Made by a program: the position numbers and the translations under genes. The notes below the pieces were generated by a model. It worked only from the letters and a program-made list of their open reading frames with translations. It did no database searches and had not been told where the DNA came from. From contig NZ_MPDJ01000001.1 in assembly GCF_001881565.1 (NCBI RefSeq), positions 714,953 through 778,952 on the forward strand: 64,000 bases of DNA, given 5' to 3'. Below are positions 26,259 through 34,746 of the stretch, one piece after another. The stretch comes from Eisenbergiella tayi (GTDB taxonomy: Bacteria > Bacillota > Clostridia > Lachnospirales > Lachnospiraceae). Within the stretch, counting starts at the first letter, position 1, and each line of letters opens with the position of its first letter.

Positions 26259-26349
26259 GAGGAAGGTTACGGTCACTCAATTACCGGAAAATCCGAATGG
26301 TATATAGTAGTTATTTTATAAGATAATAATTTAAAAATTATCTAAATAA

Positions 26350-27318
26350 TTAGTGGCGGCGGAAAATGTTGAGCCATAGTTCCAGTTGTATGGTTATATA
26401 GTGCCCGAAATTGGCGGGTTTGAAACGGAATTTTCTTTGGCGCGCTTCGGGGGTGGTACAGAGTCTGATGCCTTCTCCCAGGCCTTTGAGGTATACGCCG
26501 GCGTAGCCTTTGGCGCAGAAGAAGAGGGTTTTTATGAAAAAACCGGCTATGAGGAAGGGGAGGTTGAGGATCAGTTGGAAAAGGGGCATGTTTTTGTAAA
26601 TGAGGTAAATGTTGTTGCGGGAGGAGTGGGTTATTTTGAAGGGGTTGTAGCGGGAGCCGGTGGTGGCGCTTCCGGCGTGGTACACTTTGGCAGTGGGCTC
26701 GTAGGCGTTGCTGTAGCCGAGGATGCGGGCACGGTAGCCCAGGTCGACGTCTTCCAGGTAGGCGAAATGGAGTTCGTCGAGGAGGCCGGTTTTTTGGAGG
26801 TATTCTTTGCGGTAGAGGGCGGCTCCGGCGCTGGCAGAAAAAATGGGCATGGGGGTGTTGTAGTCGGTGGAGGGGCGGCCTTTTCCTATGGCAAATGCCC
26901 AGCCTAAGGCGTTGTAGCGGTCTCCGGCGCCGTCCATGATGTCGGGATTTTTCATGGAGAGCATTTTGGCGGCGGCGGAAAAGAGGCGGGGATCGTTGTC
27001 CATTCGTCTTTCGAGTCTACGTATGCAGGCGGGATCTACGGTGGTGTCGTTGTTGAGAAGGAATACGTAGGGGGTGCGGGCACGGGTGATTCCTTCGTTT
27101 ATGGCGGCGCAGAAGCCTCTGTTTTCAGGGAAGCGGATGATTTGTGTCCAGGGAAAAAGCTGTTCTGCCATTTCGGGGCTGCCGTCAACGGATCCGTTGT
27201 CCACGATACAGACTTCAAAGGCGGGGGCTTTGTCTGTGAAGGAGCTTTCCAGGGATCGGAGGCAGTTTTCGAGATAATCTATGCCGTTATAGTTGGGTAT
27301 GATTACGGTTGTTTTCAA
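26350..27318 (-). CDS. GT2 family glycosyltransferase (WbbL-like)
   Basis: About 322 residues from a TTG at 27318, which overlaps the TGA of the preceding gene (ATTGA) and has an AGAAGGA site. An ATG at 27339 is an alternative, and a much longer upstream reading is unlikely. The GT-A core starts TTVIIPNYNGIDYL and contains VDNGSVDGSPE, NRGFCAAINEG, LLNNDTTVDP (the D-x-D metal motif) and LHFAYLEDVDLGYRA. This is the rhamnosyltransferase-like subfamily. A C-terminal hydrophobic segment may dock to the membrane. It is translationally coupled to the gene before it, in the rhamnose locus. Confidence 0.9.
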   Translation of the reverse strand: MKTTVIIPNYNGIDYLENCLRSLESSFTDKAPAFEVCIVDNGSVDGSPEMAEQLFPWTQIIRFPENRGFCAAINEGITRARTPYVFLLNNDTTVDPACIRRLERRMDNDPRLFSAAAKMLSMKNPDIMDGAGDRYNALGWAFAIGKGRPSTDYNTPMPIFSASAGAALYRKEYLQKTGLLDELHFAYLEDVDLGYRARILGYSNAYEPTAKVYHAGSATTGSRYNPFKITHSSRNNIYLIYKNMPLFQLILNLPFLIAGFFIKTLFFCAKGYAGVYLKGLGEGIRLCTTPEARQRKFRFKPANFGHYITIQLELWLNIFRRH

Positions 27319-28766
27319 TGGGTTCCTTCTTTCCTGCATGGGTCCCACAGAATGCGGAAGCCTTCTTTTCTCATTTCTTTGCATAAATGGATGCTGGTTT
27401 GTATGGGATCTGCGCCTTCGCGTATTTTCTGGAGGGCATGATCCAGCGCGCTTTGCCATTGGGGGCTGACCTGCATGGTGCGTATGTCTGCGGTCTCCAC
27501 GTCCTGCTGGAGAACGGCACGGTGCATGTAGCCGCTGAAGCTGCGGCGCAGGCCCTGGTAGCGCATTTTTGTATTTCCCTGCCGGTCGGTGTCGTAAATG
27601 CCGCTTATGAGTTTTCCTTTTACAGATGGGAGGGGGCCGGCTGCTGCTGCGATGTCTTTTCTCTGGGAAAGGACGTCGGGAAGGAATTCCATGCGGTAAA
27701 AGCCGAGGTGTCTGGTATCGTGTATGCGGACATTCCAGCCCTGGTTTTTGGCAAAATCCTCCAGAGCGCGGCGGCCTGCTTCATAAGCATAGGTTTTGCT
27801 GGCAGGGTTGGAGGCGGTGGATTCTTTGTGGCAGCGCCAGTGGTAGAGCACTTTGGGTATGTGGACGCAAAGTTCCTCCGCTTTATCCCGGAGCACGTCT
27901 GCGGAAGCCCGGAGGACTAAATCGTAGTCCTGTGCCCCGTCAAAGCCGGGGCGCAGGAGGAGGCGTTTCATAAGTGATGCTTCCATCACCAGGAAATGGC
28001 AGATATAGTTATTGGACAGCAGGAGGTCGAGATTAAAATCAAGCTTGTGGTGCGGTTCGTAATAGCTGTCTTCCCCATCCCATTTATCTTCATCTGAATA
28101 AAGAAAAATCGGATGGATTCCTCTTTTTTCCTTTTCTTTGAGAGCATGGGCCATCTCATAAAGGGCATCGGGAGTCAGCACATCATCATGATCCAGAAGG
28201 CCTATATAGCGCCCCGAGGCACGGCAGATGGCGGCGTTGGTATTTCCTGCAATCCCTTCGTTGGCTTCAAGCCTGATATAGCGGATTCGGTCATCTTTCC
28301 GCTCCCGTACGGCCTGTTCCATACTGTCCTCTCCTCCCGCATCCGCAAGAAGGAGTTCCCAGTAAGGATAGCTCTGCTCCTGAAGGGAATCCAGCAGTTC
28401 CTTTAAATAAACCGGGTTGGTCTTAAAAGCCGGCACGGCAATGCTGAACAGAACAGGTGCACCTTTCCCTTCCGCCGAAGCGGCAGGTTCTGAAGAAACG
28501 GCGGTCTCTGAGGACACCATAGTTTCTGAAGATGCCATTGTATCCAAAGAAGTCGCTGCTTCTGAAGATGCTATTGCTTCAAAAGATGCTATTGCATCTT
28601 TGCGCTGAGCCTCCAGTGTTTCCCTGTCAGGCCTCTGATACTTCCAGTCGTTCTTCCCATCCTGCAGTATCCGCTCCTGCACAGCAGAAAACGCTGCTGC
28701 CGCACCGTTCTTTTTCAGATACCGGTAAGCCTTTATCAAATTGGACAGACTGAAAACATGTCCCAT
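27315..28766 (-). CDS. GT2 family glycosyltransferase with Ser/Ala/Glu low-complexity insert
   Basis: 483 residues. An N-terminal segment with the phrase LIKAYRYLKKNG leads into a low-complexity stretch (about residues 55-100) of repeated SSET/SSEP blocks. The GT-A domain follows, with FSIAVPAFKTNPVYL, NEGIAGNTNAAI and LLDHDDVLTP (D-H-D-D metal motif), and FDGAQDYDLVLRA with the catalytic acidic residue. It matches the RfbC-like GT2 subfamily also seen in the 691-residue protein upstream. It probably adds a sugar to the ABC-exported glycan. The ATG has an AGGAGA site. Confidence 0.9.
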   Translation of the reverse strand: MGHVFSLSNLIKAYRYLKKNGAAAAFSAVQERILQDGKNDWKYQRPDRETLEAQRKDAIASFEAIASSEAATSLDTMASSETMVSSETAVSSEPAASAEGKGAPVLFSIAVPAFKTNPVYLKELLDSLQEQSYPYWELLLADAGGEDSMEQAVRERKDDRIRYIRLEANEGIAGNTNAAICRASGRYIGLLDHDDVLTPDALYEMAHALKEKEKRGIHPIFLYSDEDKWDGEDSYYEPHHKLDFNLDLLLSNNYICHFLVMEASLMKRLLLRPGFDGAQDYDLVLRASADVLRDKAEELCVHIPKVLYHWRCHKESTASNPASKTYAYEAGRRALEDFAKNQGWNVRIHDTRHLGFYRMEFLPDVLSQRKDIAAAAGPLPSVKGKLISGIYDTDRQGNTKMRYQGLRRSFSGYMHRAVLQQDVETADIRTMQVSPQWQSALDHALQKIREGADPIQTSIHLCKEMRKEGFRILWDPCRKEGTH

Positions 28767-28814
28767 GCATTCTCCTACTTCCCTCTGTCAATACCTGCCC
28801 CACAGGCAAGAAGC

Positions 28815-28841
28815 GGTGTTCATCCTGATTGGATGAACACC
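28815..28841 (-). terminator. Hairpin after the phosphosugar mutase gene
   Basis: GGTGTTCATCC (28815-28825) pairs with GGATGAACACC (28831-28841) around a 5-nt loop. It lies about 55 nt after the mutase stop. There is no long T-run, so termination may be partial, allowing read-through into the next GT gene. Confidence 0.6.
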
Positions 28842-28895
28842 GGCGCCCGGCTGGTTTTACAGCCCATTATAGTCTTTGACAGTAAATTTTTACTT

Positions 28896-30623
28896 CTATG
28901 CTTCGATCACAGCCTTTAATTCTTCCGTCAGTTTTTCATTTCTGGCTTTGGCATCCTCCAGGCTAGTTCCTTTCACGCCCATGTAAAACTTGATCTTGGG
29001 CTCGGTTCCGGACGGTCTTGCACAGCACCATGAATCGTTGGTGAGATCAAAATATAACACATTGGATTCCGGAAGTCCGGTGGGGGATTCTTTTCCGGTT
29101 GCCAGTTCTTTGGTAATGCCGGTAGCATAATCCCTTACGTTGATCACTTTCAAATCACCGAATTCGGCAGGGGGATTCTTCCTCAGCTTATCCATCATTT
29201 CACCGATCTGCTTGGAACCGTCAATGCCTTTTAATGTTATTGTGTAAAGATCTTCTTTAAAGTATCCGTATTTTTCATAGAGCTCTACCATCTTATCCCA
29301 GAGCGTCTGTCCGTGCTTTTTGCACCATGCGGCAACCTCGCAGAGGCACATAACCGCAACGACTGCGTCCTTGTCCCTTGCATGGGTTCCGGCGAGGCAG
29401 CCATAGCTTTCCTCCAGGCCGAATACATAGTTGTTGGAGCCGGTTTCTTCGAACAGCTTGATTTGTTCTCCGATATACTTGAAGCCGGTTAATACTTCGA
29501 TTAATTTCACATGATAATCCGCTGCGATGGGATCTGCCATATTGGTGGTAACAATCGTTTTTACCATGGCCGGATTGGCGGGCATGGTGCCTGTTGCAGT
29601 GCGTTCCCGTAAAATGTATTCTGCAATGAGCATACCGGACATATTACCGGTAAAGGGAACATATTCCCCGCTCTTGGTATCCAGGGCATAGATTCCCAGG
29701 CGATCCGCATCCGGATCGGTTGCCATAACGATATCCGCATGCTTCTCTTTGGCAAGCTTCAGAGCGAGGGTGAACGCCTTGGGATCCTCCGGGTTCGGGT
29801 AATCCAGGGTGGTAAATTCGGGATCCGGAAGCTCCTGCTCAGGAACCACGTATACATGCTTGAAGCCCAGTTCGGAAAGGACTCTTCTTACCGGCTTGTT
29901 TCCTGTGCCGTGGAAGGGTGTGTATACAATCTTGATATCATCCGCCATCTCCTGAATCACTTCGGGATGGATGATCTGCTTTTTCAATTCCACCATATAG
30001 GCGTCATCGATTTCGGAACCAATTACCTGGTACAGGCCCGCAGCCATGGCAGCCTCTTTATCCATGGTCAAAACATCCGCATAATCGGTCACAGCCTTTA
30101 CTTCATCGATGATTTCCTTGTCTTTGGGAGCCGTAACCTGAGCGCCGTCTTCCCAGTAAACCTTATAGCCATTATATTCCGGGGGGTTATGGCTTGCCGT
30201 TACCACAATACCGGAAATGCAGCCCAATGTACGCAGAGCGAAGGAAAGCTCTGGTGTGGGTCTGAGTTCATCAAACACATATGCCTTGATGCCGTTGGCC
30301 GCCAGACAAAGTGCCGCCACATCCGCGAATTCAGGGGACATGAAACGGGAATCGTAAGCAATGGCAACGCCCTTCTTTTCTCCGCCCTGTTTTTTGATGA
30401 AATTGGCAAGGCCCTGTGTTGCCTTTCTTACCGTATAAATATTCATGCGGTTGGTTCCCGCGCCTATCACTCCGCGCAGTCCTCCGGTTCCGAATTCCAG
30501 ATCCTTATAAAAACGATCCTCGATTTCCGCATTGTTTCCTTCGATGCCTTTCAGTTCCTCTTTGGTCTTCTGGTCAAAATAATCATTTTCCAGCCAGAAT
30601 TTGTATTCCTCCATATATCCCAT
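28896..30623 (-). CDS. Phospho-sugar mutase (phosphoglucomutase/phosphomannomutase)
   Basis: 575 residues from the ATG at 30623 (AGGAGG site 7 nt upstream). The start at 30650 lies before that site. Alpha-D-phosphohexomutase features are FGTGGLRG, the phosphoserine loop TASHNPPEYNGYK (Ser144), the magnesium loop DPDADRLG (Asp303/305/307), the sugar-binding GLEESYG and the phosphate-binding RPSGTEPKIK. It interconverts glucose-6-phosphate and glucose-1-phosphate, the substrate of RfbA a few genes upstream, so it supplies the dTDP-rhamnose pathway. It is the PgcA-type long form common in Firmicutes. Confidence 0.95.
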   Translation of the reverse strand: MGYMEEYKFWLENDYFDQKTKEELKGIEGNNAEIEDRFYKDLEFGTGGLRGVIGAGTNRMNIYTVRKATQGLANFIKKQGGEKKGVAIAYDSRFMSPEFADVAALCLAANGIKAYVFDELRPTPELSFALRTLGCISGIVVTASHNPPEYNGYKVYWEDGAQVTAPKDKEIIDEVKAVTDYADVLTMDKEAAMAAGLYQVIGSEIDDAYMVELKKQIIHPEVIQEMADDIKIVYTPFHGTGNKPVRRVLSELGFKHVYVVPEQELPDPEFTTLDYPNPEDPKAFTLALKLAKEKHADIVMATDPDADRLGIYALDTKSGEYVPFTGNMSGMLIAEYILRERTATGTMPANPAMVKTIVTTNMADPIAADYHVKLIEVLTGFKYIGEQIKLFEETGSNNYVFGLEESYGCLAGTHARDKDAVVAVMCLCEVAAWCKKHGQTLWDKMVELYEKYGYFKEDLYTITLKGIDGSKQIGEMMDKLRKNPPAEFGDLKVINVRDYATGITKELATGKESPTGLPESNVLYFDLTNDSWCCARPSGTEPKIKFYMGVKGTSLEDAKARNEKLTEELKAVIEA

Positions 30624-30709
30624 GTGTTTCTCCTCCTTTTCTGCCGCCATTTGCGGCCCTTAATCTGATTGTTGAAGAAGTCGATTTGCTATCAGTATAC
30701 TACAAAACA

Positions 30710-32713
30710 CTAAACCCGTAAAGAATAGTCACTTTTATCCAATGTAAAGTTAGGATTGTAATAAGGATCCCCTTCCTCCAGCAGCTGTTTCCATTTTTCC
30801 CGGAATTTGGCGGATTCCTCATTATACCGCGCCGCTTTGGCGCCGTCCGTATCCAGGCCTCTGGATATCGACTCATAATGATAAAGTTCCGCAAAAGGAG
30901 TAAATACATTCAGATACCCCATTTCCCGCAGCTTCAGGCAGAAGTCCACATCGTTCAGGGAAACGGCGAACCCTTCGTCCAGGCCACCGGCTTCCTCATA
31001 AAGTGCTTTTTTCACCATCAGGCAGGCTCCCGTCACGGCTGATACATCCTGGGCATAGCAGAGCCTTCCCATGTATCCCAGATTTTCCCTCTTCTGCCGA
31101 TAGTGGGTATGGCCTGCGGTGCGGTGTGCGCCCAGTCCGATGACCACACCGGCATGCTGAATGGTTTTATCTCCATAATAGAGCTTTCCTCCCACAGCGC
31201 CCACATCCTGGCGCTGGGCATACATAAGAAGCTCTTCCATCCAGTTTACGGTAATCACCTGCGTATCGTTGTTCAGCAGCAGCACATAGTCACCGGATGC
31301 ACAGGACACGCCCAGGTTATTAATGGCAGAATAATTGAACTCCCCTTCATAGGTCACGACCCGGATCGAAGGATTATTTTTCAGTTCCTCATAATAGGAA
31401 AAAATTTCTTTCGTTTCACTGTTGTTTTCCACCACAACAATTTCATAATTGTCGTAGGTTGACTTCTCTATAATAGAAGAAATACAGCGGCGCAGATCCT
31501 CCGCATGATCCTTATTAGGGATAATAATGGATATCCTGGGCTCTCCTATGATCTCATACGTGATTTTAAAGATTGTCTCAAAAGCACGCGTGCTTGTGAT
31601 TGTAAAATGGGAAAAGCCATGTTTACGCAGATGATCCGCCACCGCACCCCTGGCCGACTCAATGGCATAGGGCTTGGCTTCAATACCGGACGCCACACTG
31701 CCCGGATGCCAGCGCCAGTAATAAAGCAGCTTAGGCACATGCACCACGCTCTTCGCCCGATCCGTCAGCCGCAGTATCATATCATGATCCTGGCTTCCGT
31801 CGAACTTGGTGCGGAACAGCTCGGTACCGTCCAGCAACTCCCTGGAAAACACGCTGAAATGACAGATATAGTTATTGGCCCGCAGATTATCAATGGCATA
31901 ATCCGGCTTAAAATGCATGGTAATCATCTGATTGATATCACCGTTTTTGAAGGTGGCTTCATCACAGTAGACATAATCTGCATTTTTTTCATTGATTGCC
32001 TTCACATATTCATAGAGGGCACAGGGATGAAGCAAATCGTCATGATCGAACAGACCGATATATTCACCGGTGGCCATGGTAAGGCACTGGTTGGTATTTC
32101 CGGCGATTCCTTCATTTTTTTCCAGCTTTCGGTAGCAGATCCGCCCGTCCTTTGCCGCCAGCTCCCGGCAGATTTCCCCCACATAGCTGTGGGCATCGTC
32201 CGAACCGTCAGCCAGGCAAAGTTCCCAGTTTCCATAGGTTTGCTGCTGTACGGATCCAATCATTTCCCTCAGGAAATTCTCCGGCGTATTCCAGAGCGGC
32301 GTAAGGATGCTGATTTTCACCATACGGGGAAAAACCGTCTCCTCCTGTTTTTTTCTTTCCTCTTGCGAAGGAAAGCTTTCCGTACCGTAATGCTTCATGG
32401 CCTTGCGTTCATTGGACTTATATTTTAATTTGGTAACCACACCGCCTATGCTGCCGCAGTTTTTTACCCGATCCACCTGGCGGATGCAGAAATGCATCCC
32501 CTTACGCAAGGGCGTGCTGGCCTTCCAGACCGGATTATTTTTAATCCTGTCCAGCTTGAACTGCAGGTCGTCCACCTTATCCTCCAATTCCGCCACTCGT
32601 CCTGCCAGATAGGTGTTCTTATAATGCTCCTGCTCATAGGCCTCTTTATAATCCTTTTCAGGTAACACCGCACTGCTCTCCGGTGTTAATGGTTCTTTCT
32701 TATTTTGATCCAT
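30710..32713 (-). CDS. Double-domain GT2 glycosyltransferase
   Basis: 667 residues from the ATG at 32713 (AAAGAGG site), which also avoids overlap with the preceding gene. A short coiled coil (about 25-60) precedes two GT-A domains. The first (133-370) has KISILTPLWNTPE, NEGIAGNTNQC and LFDHDDLLHP. The second (392-640) has RISIIIPNKDH, VENNSETKE, LLLNNDTQVI and SLNDVDFCLKL. Two active sites in one chain suggest it adds two sugars or polymerises an alternating repeat, as in rhamnan-type assembly (inference). The last residues are hydrophilic, with no membrane helix. Confidence 0.92.
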   Translation of the reverse strand: MDQNKKEPLTPESSAVLPEKDYKEAYEQEHYKNTYLAGRVAELEDKVDDLQFKLDRIKNNPVWKASTPLRKGMHFCIRQVDRVKNCGSIGGVVTKLKYKSNERKAMKHYGTESFPSQEERKKQEETVFPRMVKISILTPLWNTPENFLREMIGSVQQQTYGNWELCLADGSDDAHSYVGEICRELAAKDGRICYRKLEKNEGIAGNTNQCLTMATGEYIGLFDHDDLLHPCALYEYVKAINEKNADYVYCDEATFKNGDINQMITMHFKPDYAIDNLRANNYICHFSVFSRELLDGTELFRTKFDGSQDHDMILRLTDRAKSVVHVPKLLYYWRWHPGSVASGIEAKPYAIESARGAVADHLRKHGFSHFTITSTRAFETIFKITYEIIGEPRISIIIPNKDHAEDLRRCISSIIEKSTYDNYEIVVVENNSETKEIFSYYEELKNNPSIRVVTYEGEFNYSAINNLGVSCASGDYVLLLNNDTQVITVNWMEELLMYAQRQDVGAVGGKLYYGDKTIQHAGVVIGLGAHRTAGHTHYRQKRENLGYMGRLCYAQDVSAVTGACLMVKKALYEEAGGLDEGFAVSLNDVDFCLKLREMGYLNVFTPFAELYHYESISRGLDTDGAKAARYNEESAKFREKWKQLLEEGDPYYNPNFTLDKSDYSLRV

Positions 32714-32751
32714 CAAATTGCCTCTTTCTCCATACCATTCAGGGAAACGAC

Positions 32752-34746
32752 CTAGTGTACGATTTCCATGGTTTCTGCCGTCCATTGGTAAAGCTTCTGT
32801 CTGGAACAGCAGTCCTCCCAGAGAAAACCGATAAGATATTCCCCTTCCGGCAGGGCTTCCCTGTCAAACTGCAGACACACGCCGGTAAGGGCTACCATCT
32901 GCATATGGCCCAGATTTTCCTGGATATCCGGCCGGTACTGCCGGTTCACCGGAACCTTCCACACCGCGCCGGCTTCGCCGCCGCTTTCCTCCGCGGGACC
33001 GTCTCCCCGATCCACCGGTTTCAGCAGCAGGTTAAAGCGGTACTGGCTGTTATCCACCTGAAGGGCATAGCACCAGCCCTGGATAAAATAATTGCCTCCG
33101 CCGTTTTTCCCGGTCTCCCATTTGCACAGGTCCCCGGCGAATTCAATGCCCATGCGAAGCACTTCATTGCTCCACTCCGGCCGCAGGCCGTCACGCAGCG
33201 CTTCCGGTTCCGCCCTATCACAGCGGTCCGTATACTCATACCGGTTTCCCGCATAGAATTCTTGATCCAGCACATCCCGTACCAGATAACGGTGGTAAAA
33301 GGGATCCTGCCCGTAAATGGAAGGATGCAGCTCATAGAGCATATTCAGCTCCTGATGAAGCCTCTTCAGCTTTTCCACGCTGTCATCCATTCCGCGGCTC
33401 AGGGATTCGTGATGATAGAGCGCGACATCGTTCCTCACAACGTTGACATAACCCATATCATATAAATGATAACACAATTCCACATCATTAAATGCCACCC
33501 GGAGTGTTTCGGACAGGCCGCCCGCCGCCTCGTAGGTACTTTTCTTAACCATAAGGCAGGCCCCTGTCACTCCCAGCACATCAAAGCACAGTCGGTTGCG
33601 CAGGAAATAATAGTCATTCCGGTCATCCCGGAACTGCAGCTTATGGGCAGGGCCCAGACGTATATTGGTGATCCCCGCATGCTGAATGGTATTGCTGCCC
33701 GGATAAAGCAGCTTGACACCCACCGCTCCCACATGAGGAAGCATGGCCTTTTCCAGCATTTTATCCAGCCAGTCCTCCTGGATGATTTCAATATCATCAT
33801 TCAGAAGAAGGATATAATCCCCCTTTGCCAGCTCCGCTCCTTTATTGCACATGGCGGAAAAATTAAATTCCATGGGTTCATAGATATAACGGAACCGGCA
33901 TTCCTCCTGCATCTGGGAAAGCATCAGATGAATACGTTCCTTATTTTTTTCACTGCTTCCATTATCTATTACTATAATTTCAAAATTCCGGTAAGTGCTG
34001 GCCTCCAGAATGGAATGGACACATGTGGACAGAACACCCGGATTATCCTTGGAGGGTATTACTATGGACACCATTCCTTCCGGCTTCAGGGGCCATCCTC
34101 GTCTTATGTATGCCTCTTTTTTAATATCCTCATATTTTTCTTCCATCCCGAAAGGACAGATCGGGCAGGTATTATGGAAAAGCACGCTGTCTATATGCCC
34201 GGCTTCTCCTTTTATTTCCACCGCTTTCAGGCAGAAATCATACAGATTCTTCCTGAAATCACGGCTCCCCAGCCAGGGAATTTCCCGGCAGGCCTCTGTC
34301 CTCACGGCAAAAATATTTCCAAAATAAAAATAGGAAATAAGAGTGTCCGGCGACCAGTCCGGCTTCAGCCAGGGATTTTTGCGGCGGGGCTCCCCTGAGG
34401 AGGCGTCCACCTCATCCTCATCGCCATAGGCGATCAAAACCTGGGGATGGCGGGCAAAATAGTCCGCCAATAGCCCCATTTCTTCCTTCTCCGGCTTTCC
34501 GCCGTCCCCATAAAAAACCGTCAGATCCGCGTCCGCATCTTTCAGGGAAAAAGCTTCCCCGCAGCCGCTGTACGCAATATATTCGATAGAGAGCTCCTGC
34601 CCCAGAAGGGCGCTGCCCTCTCTTTCCGCTTTTTCCTTTTTCAGAATCCAGTCATGATAAGCTACCGTCTGGCTGCTTATGCGTTCTTCGTATTTTCTTG
34701 TCTGCCTTCTCCGCATCGGTTCCTGCAATGTTTTTTTCAGGTTCAA
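32752..34746 (-). CDS. GT2 glycosyltransferase, multidomain
   Basis: 664 residues, starting at a TTG (34746) that overlaps the TGA of the methyltransferase/kinase gene; an AGGAGG site lies 8 nt upstream. The N-terminal 220 residues look like a degenerate GT-A domain (AYGDEDEVD). The main GT-A domain (about 224-470) has GMVSIVIPSKDN, IDNGSSEKNKE, LLLNDDIEII and AFNDVELCYHL. The C-terminal 170 residues contain a beta-rich region of unknown role (YFIQGWCYALQ). Translational coupling to the fusion gene implies a shared complex. Confidence 0.9.
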   Translation of the reverse strand: MNLKKTLQEPMRRRQTRKYEERISSQTVAYHDWILKKEKAEREGSALLGQELSIEYIAYSGCGEAFSLKDADADLTVFYGDGGKPEKEEMGLLADYFARHPQVLIAYGDEDEVDASSGEPRRKNPWLKPDWSPDTLISYFYFGNIFAVRTEACREIPWLGSRDFRKNLYDFCLKAVEIKGEAGHIDSVLFHNTCPICPFGMEEKYEDIKKEAYIRRGWPLKPEGMVSIVIPSKDNPGVLSTCVHSILEASTYRNFEIIVIDNGSSEKNKERIHLMLSQMQEECRFRYIYEPMEFNFSAMCNKGAELAKGDYILLLNDDIEIIQEDWLDKMLEKAMLPHVGAVGVKLLYPGSNTIQHAGITNIRLGPAHKLQFRDDRNDYYFLRNRLCFDVLGVTGACLMVKKSTYEAAGGLSETLRVAFNDVELCYHLYDMGYVNVVRNDVALYHHESLSRGMDDSVEKLKRLHQELNMLYELHPSIYGQDPFYHRYLVRDVLDQEFYAGNRYEYTDRCDRAEPEALRDGLRPEWSNEVLRMGIEFAGDLCKWETGKNGGGNYFIQGWCYALQVDNSQYRFNLLLKPVDRGDGPAEESGGEAGAVWKVPVNRQYRPDIQENLGHMQMVALTGVCLQFDREALPEGEYLIGFLWEDCCSRQKLYQWTAETMEIVH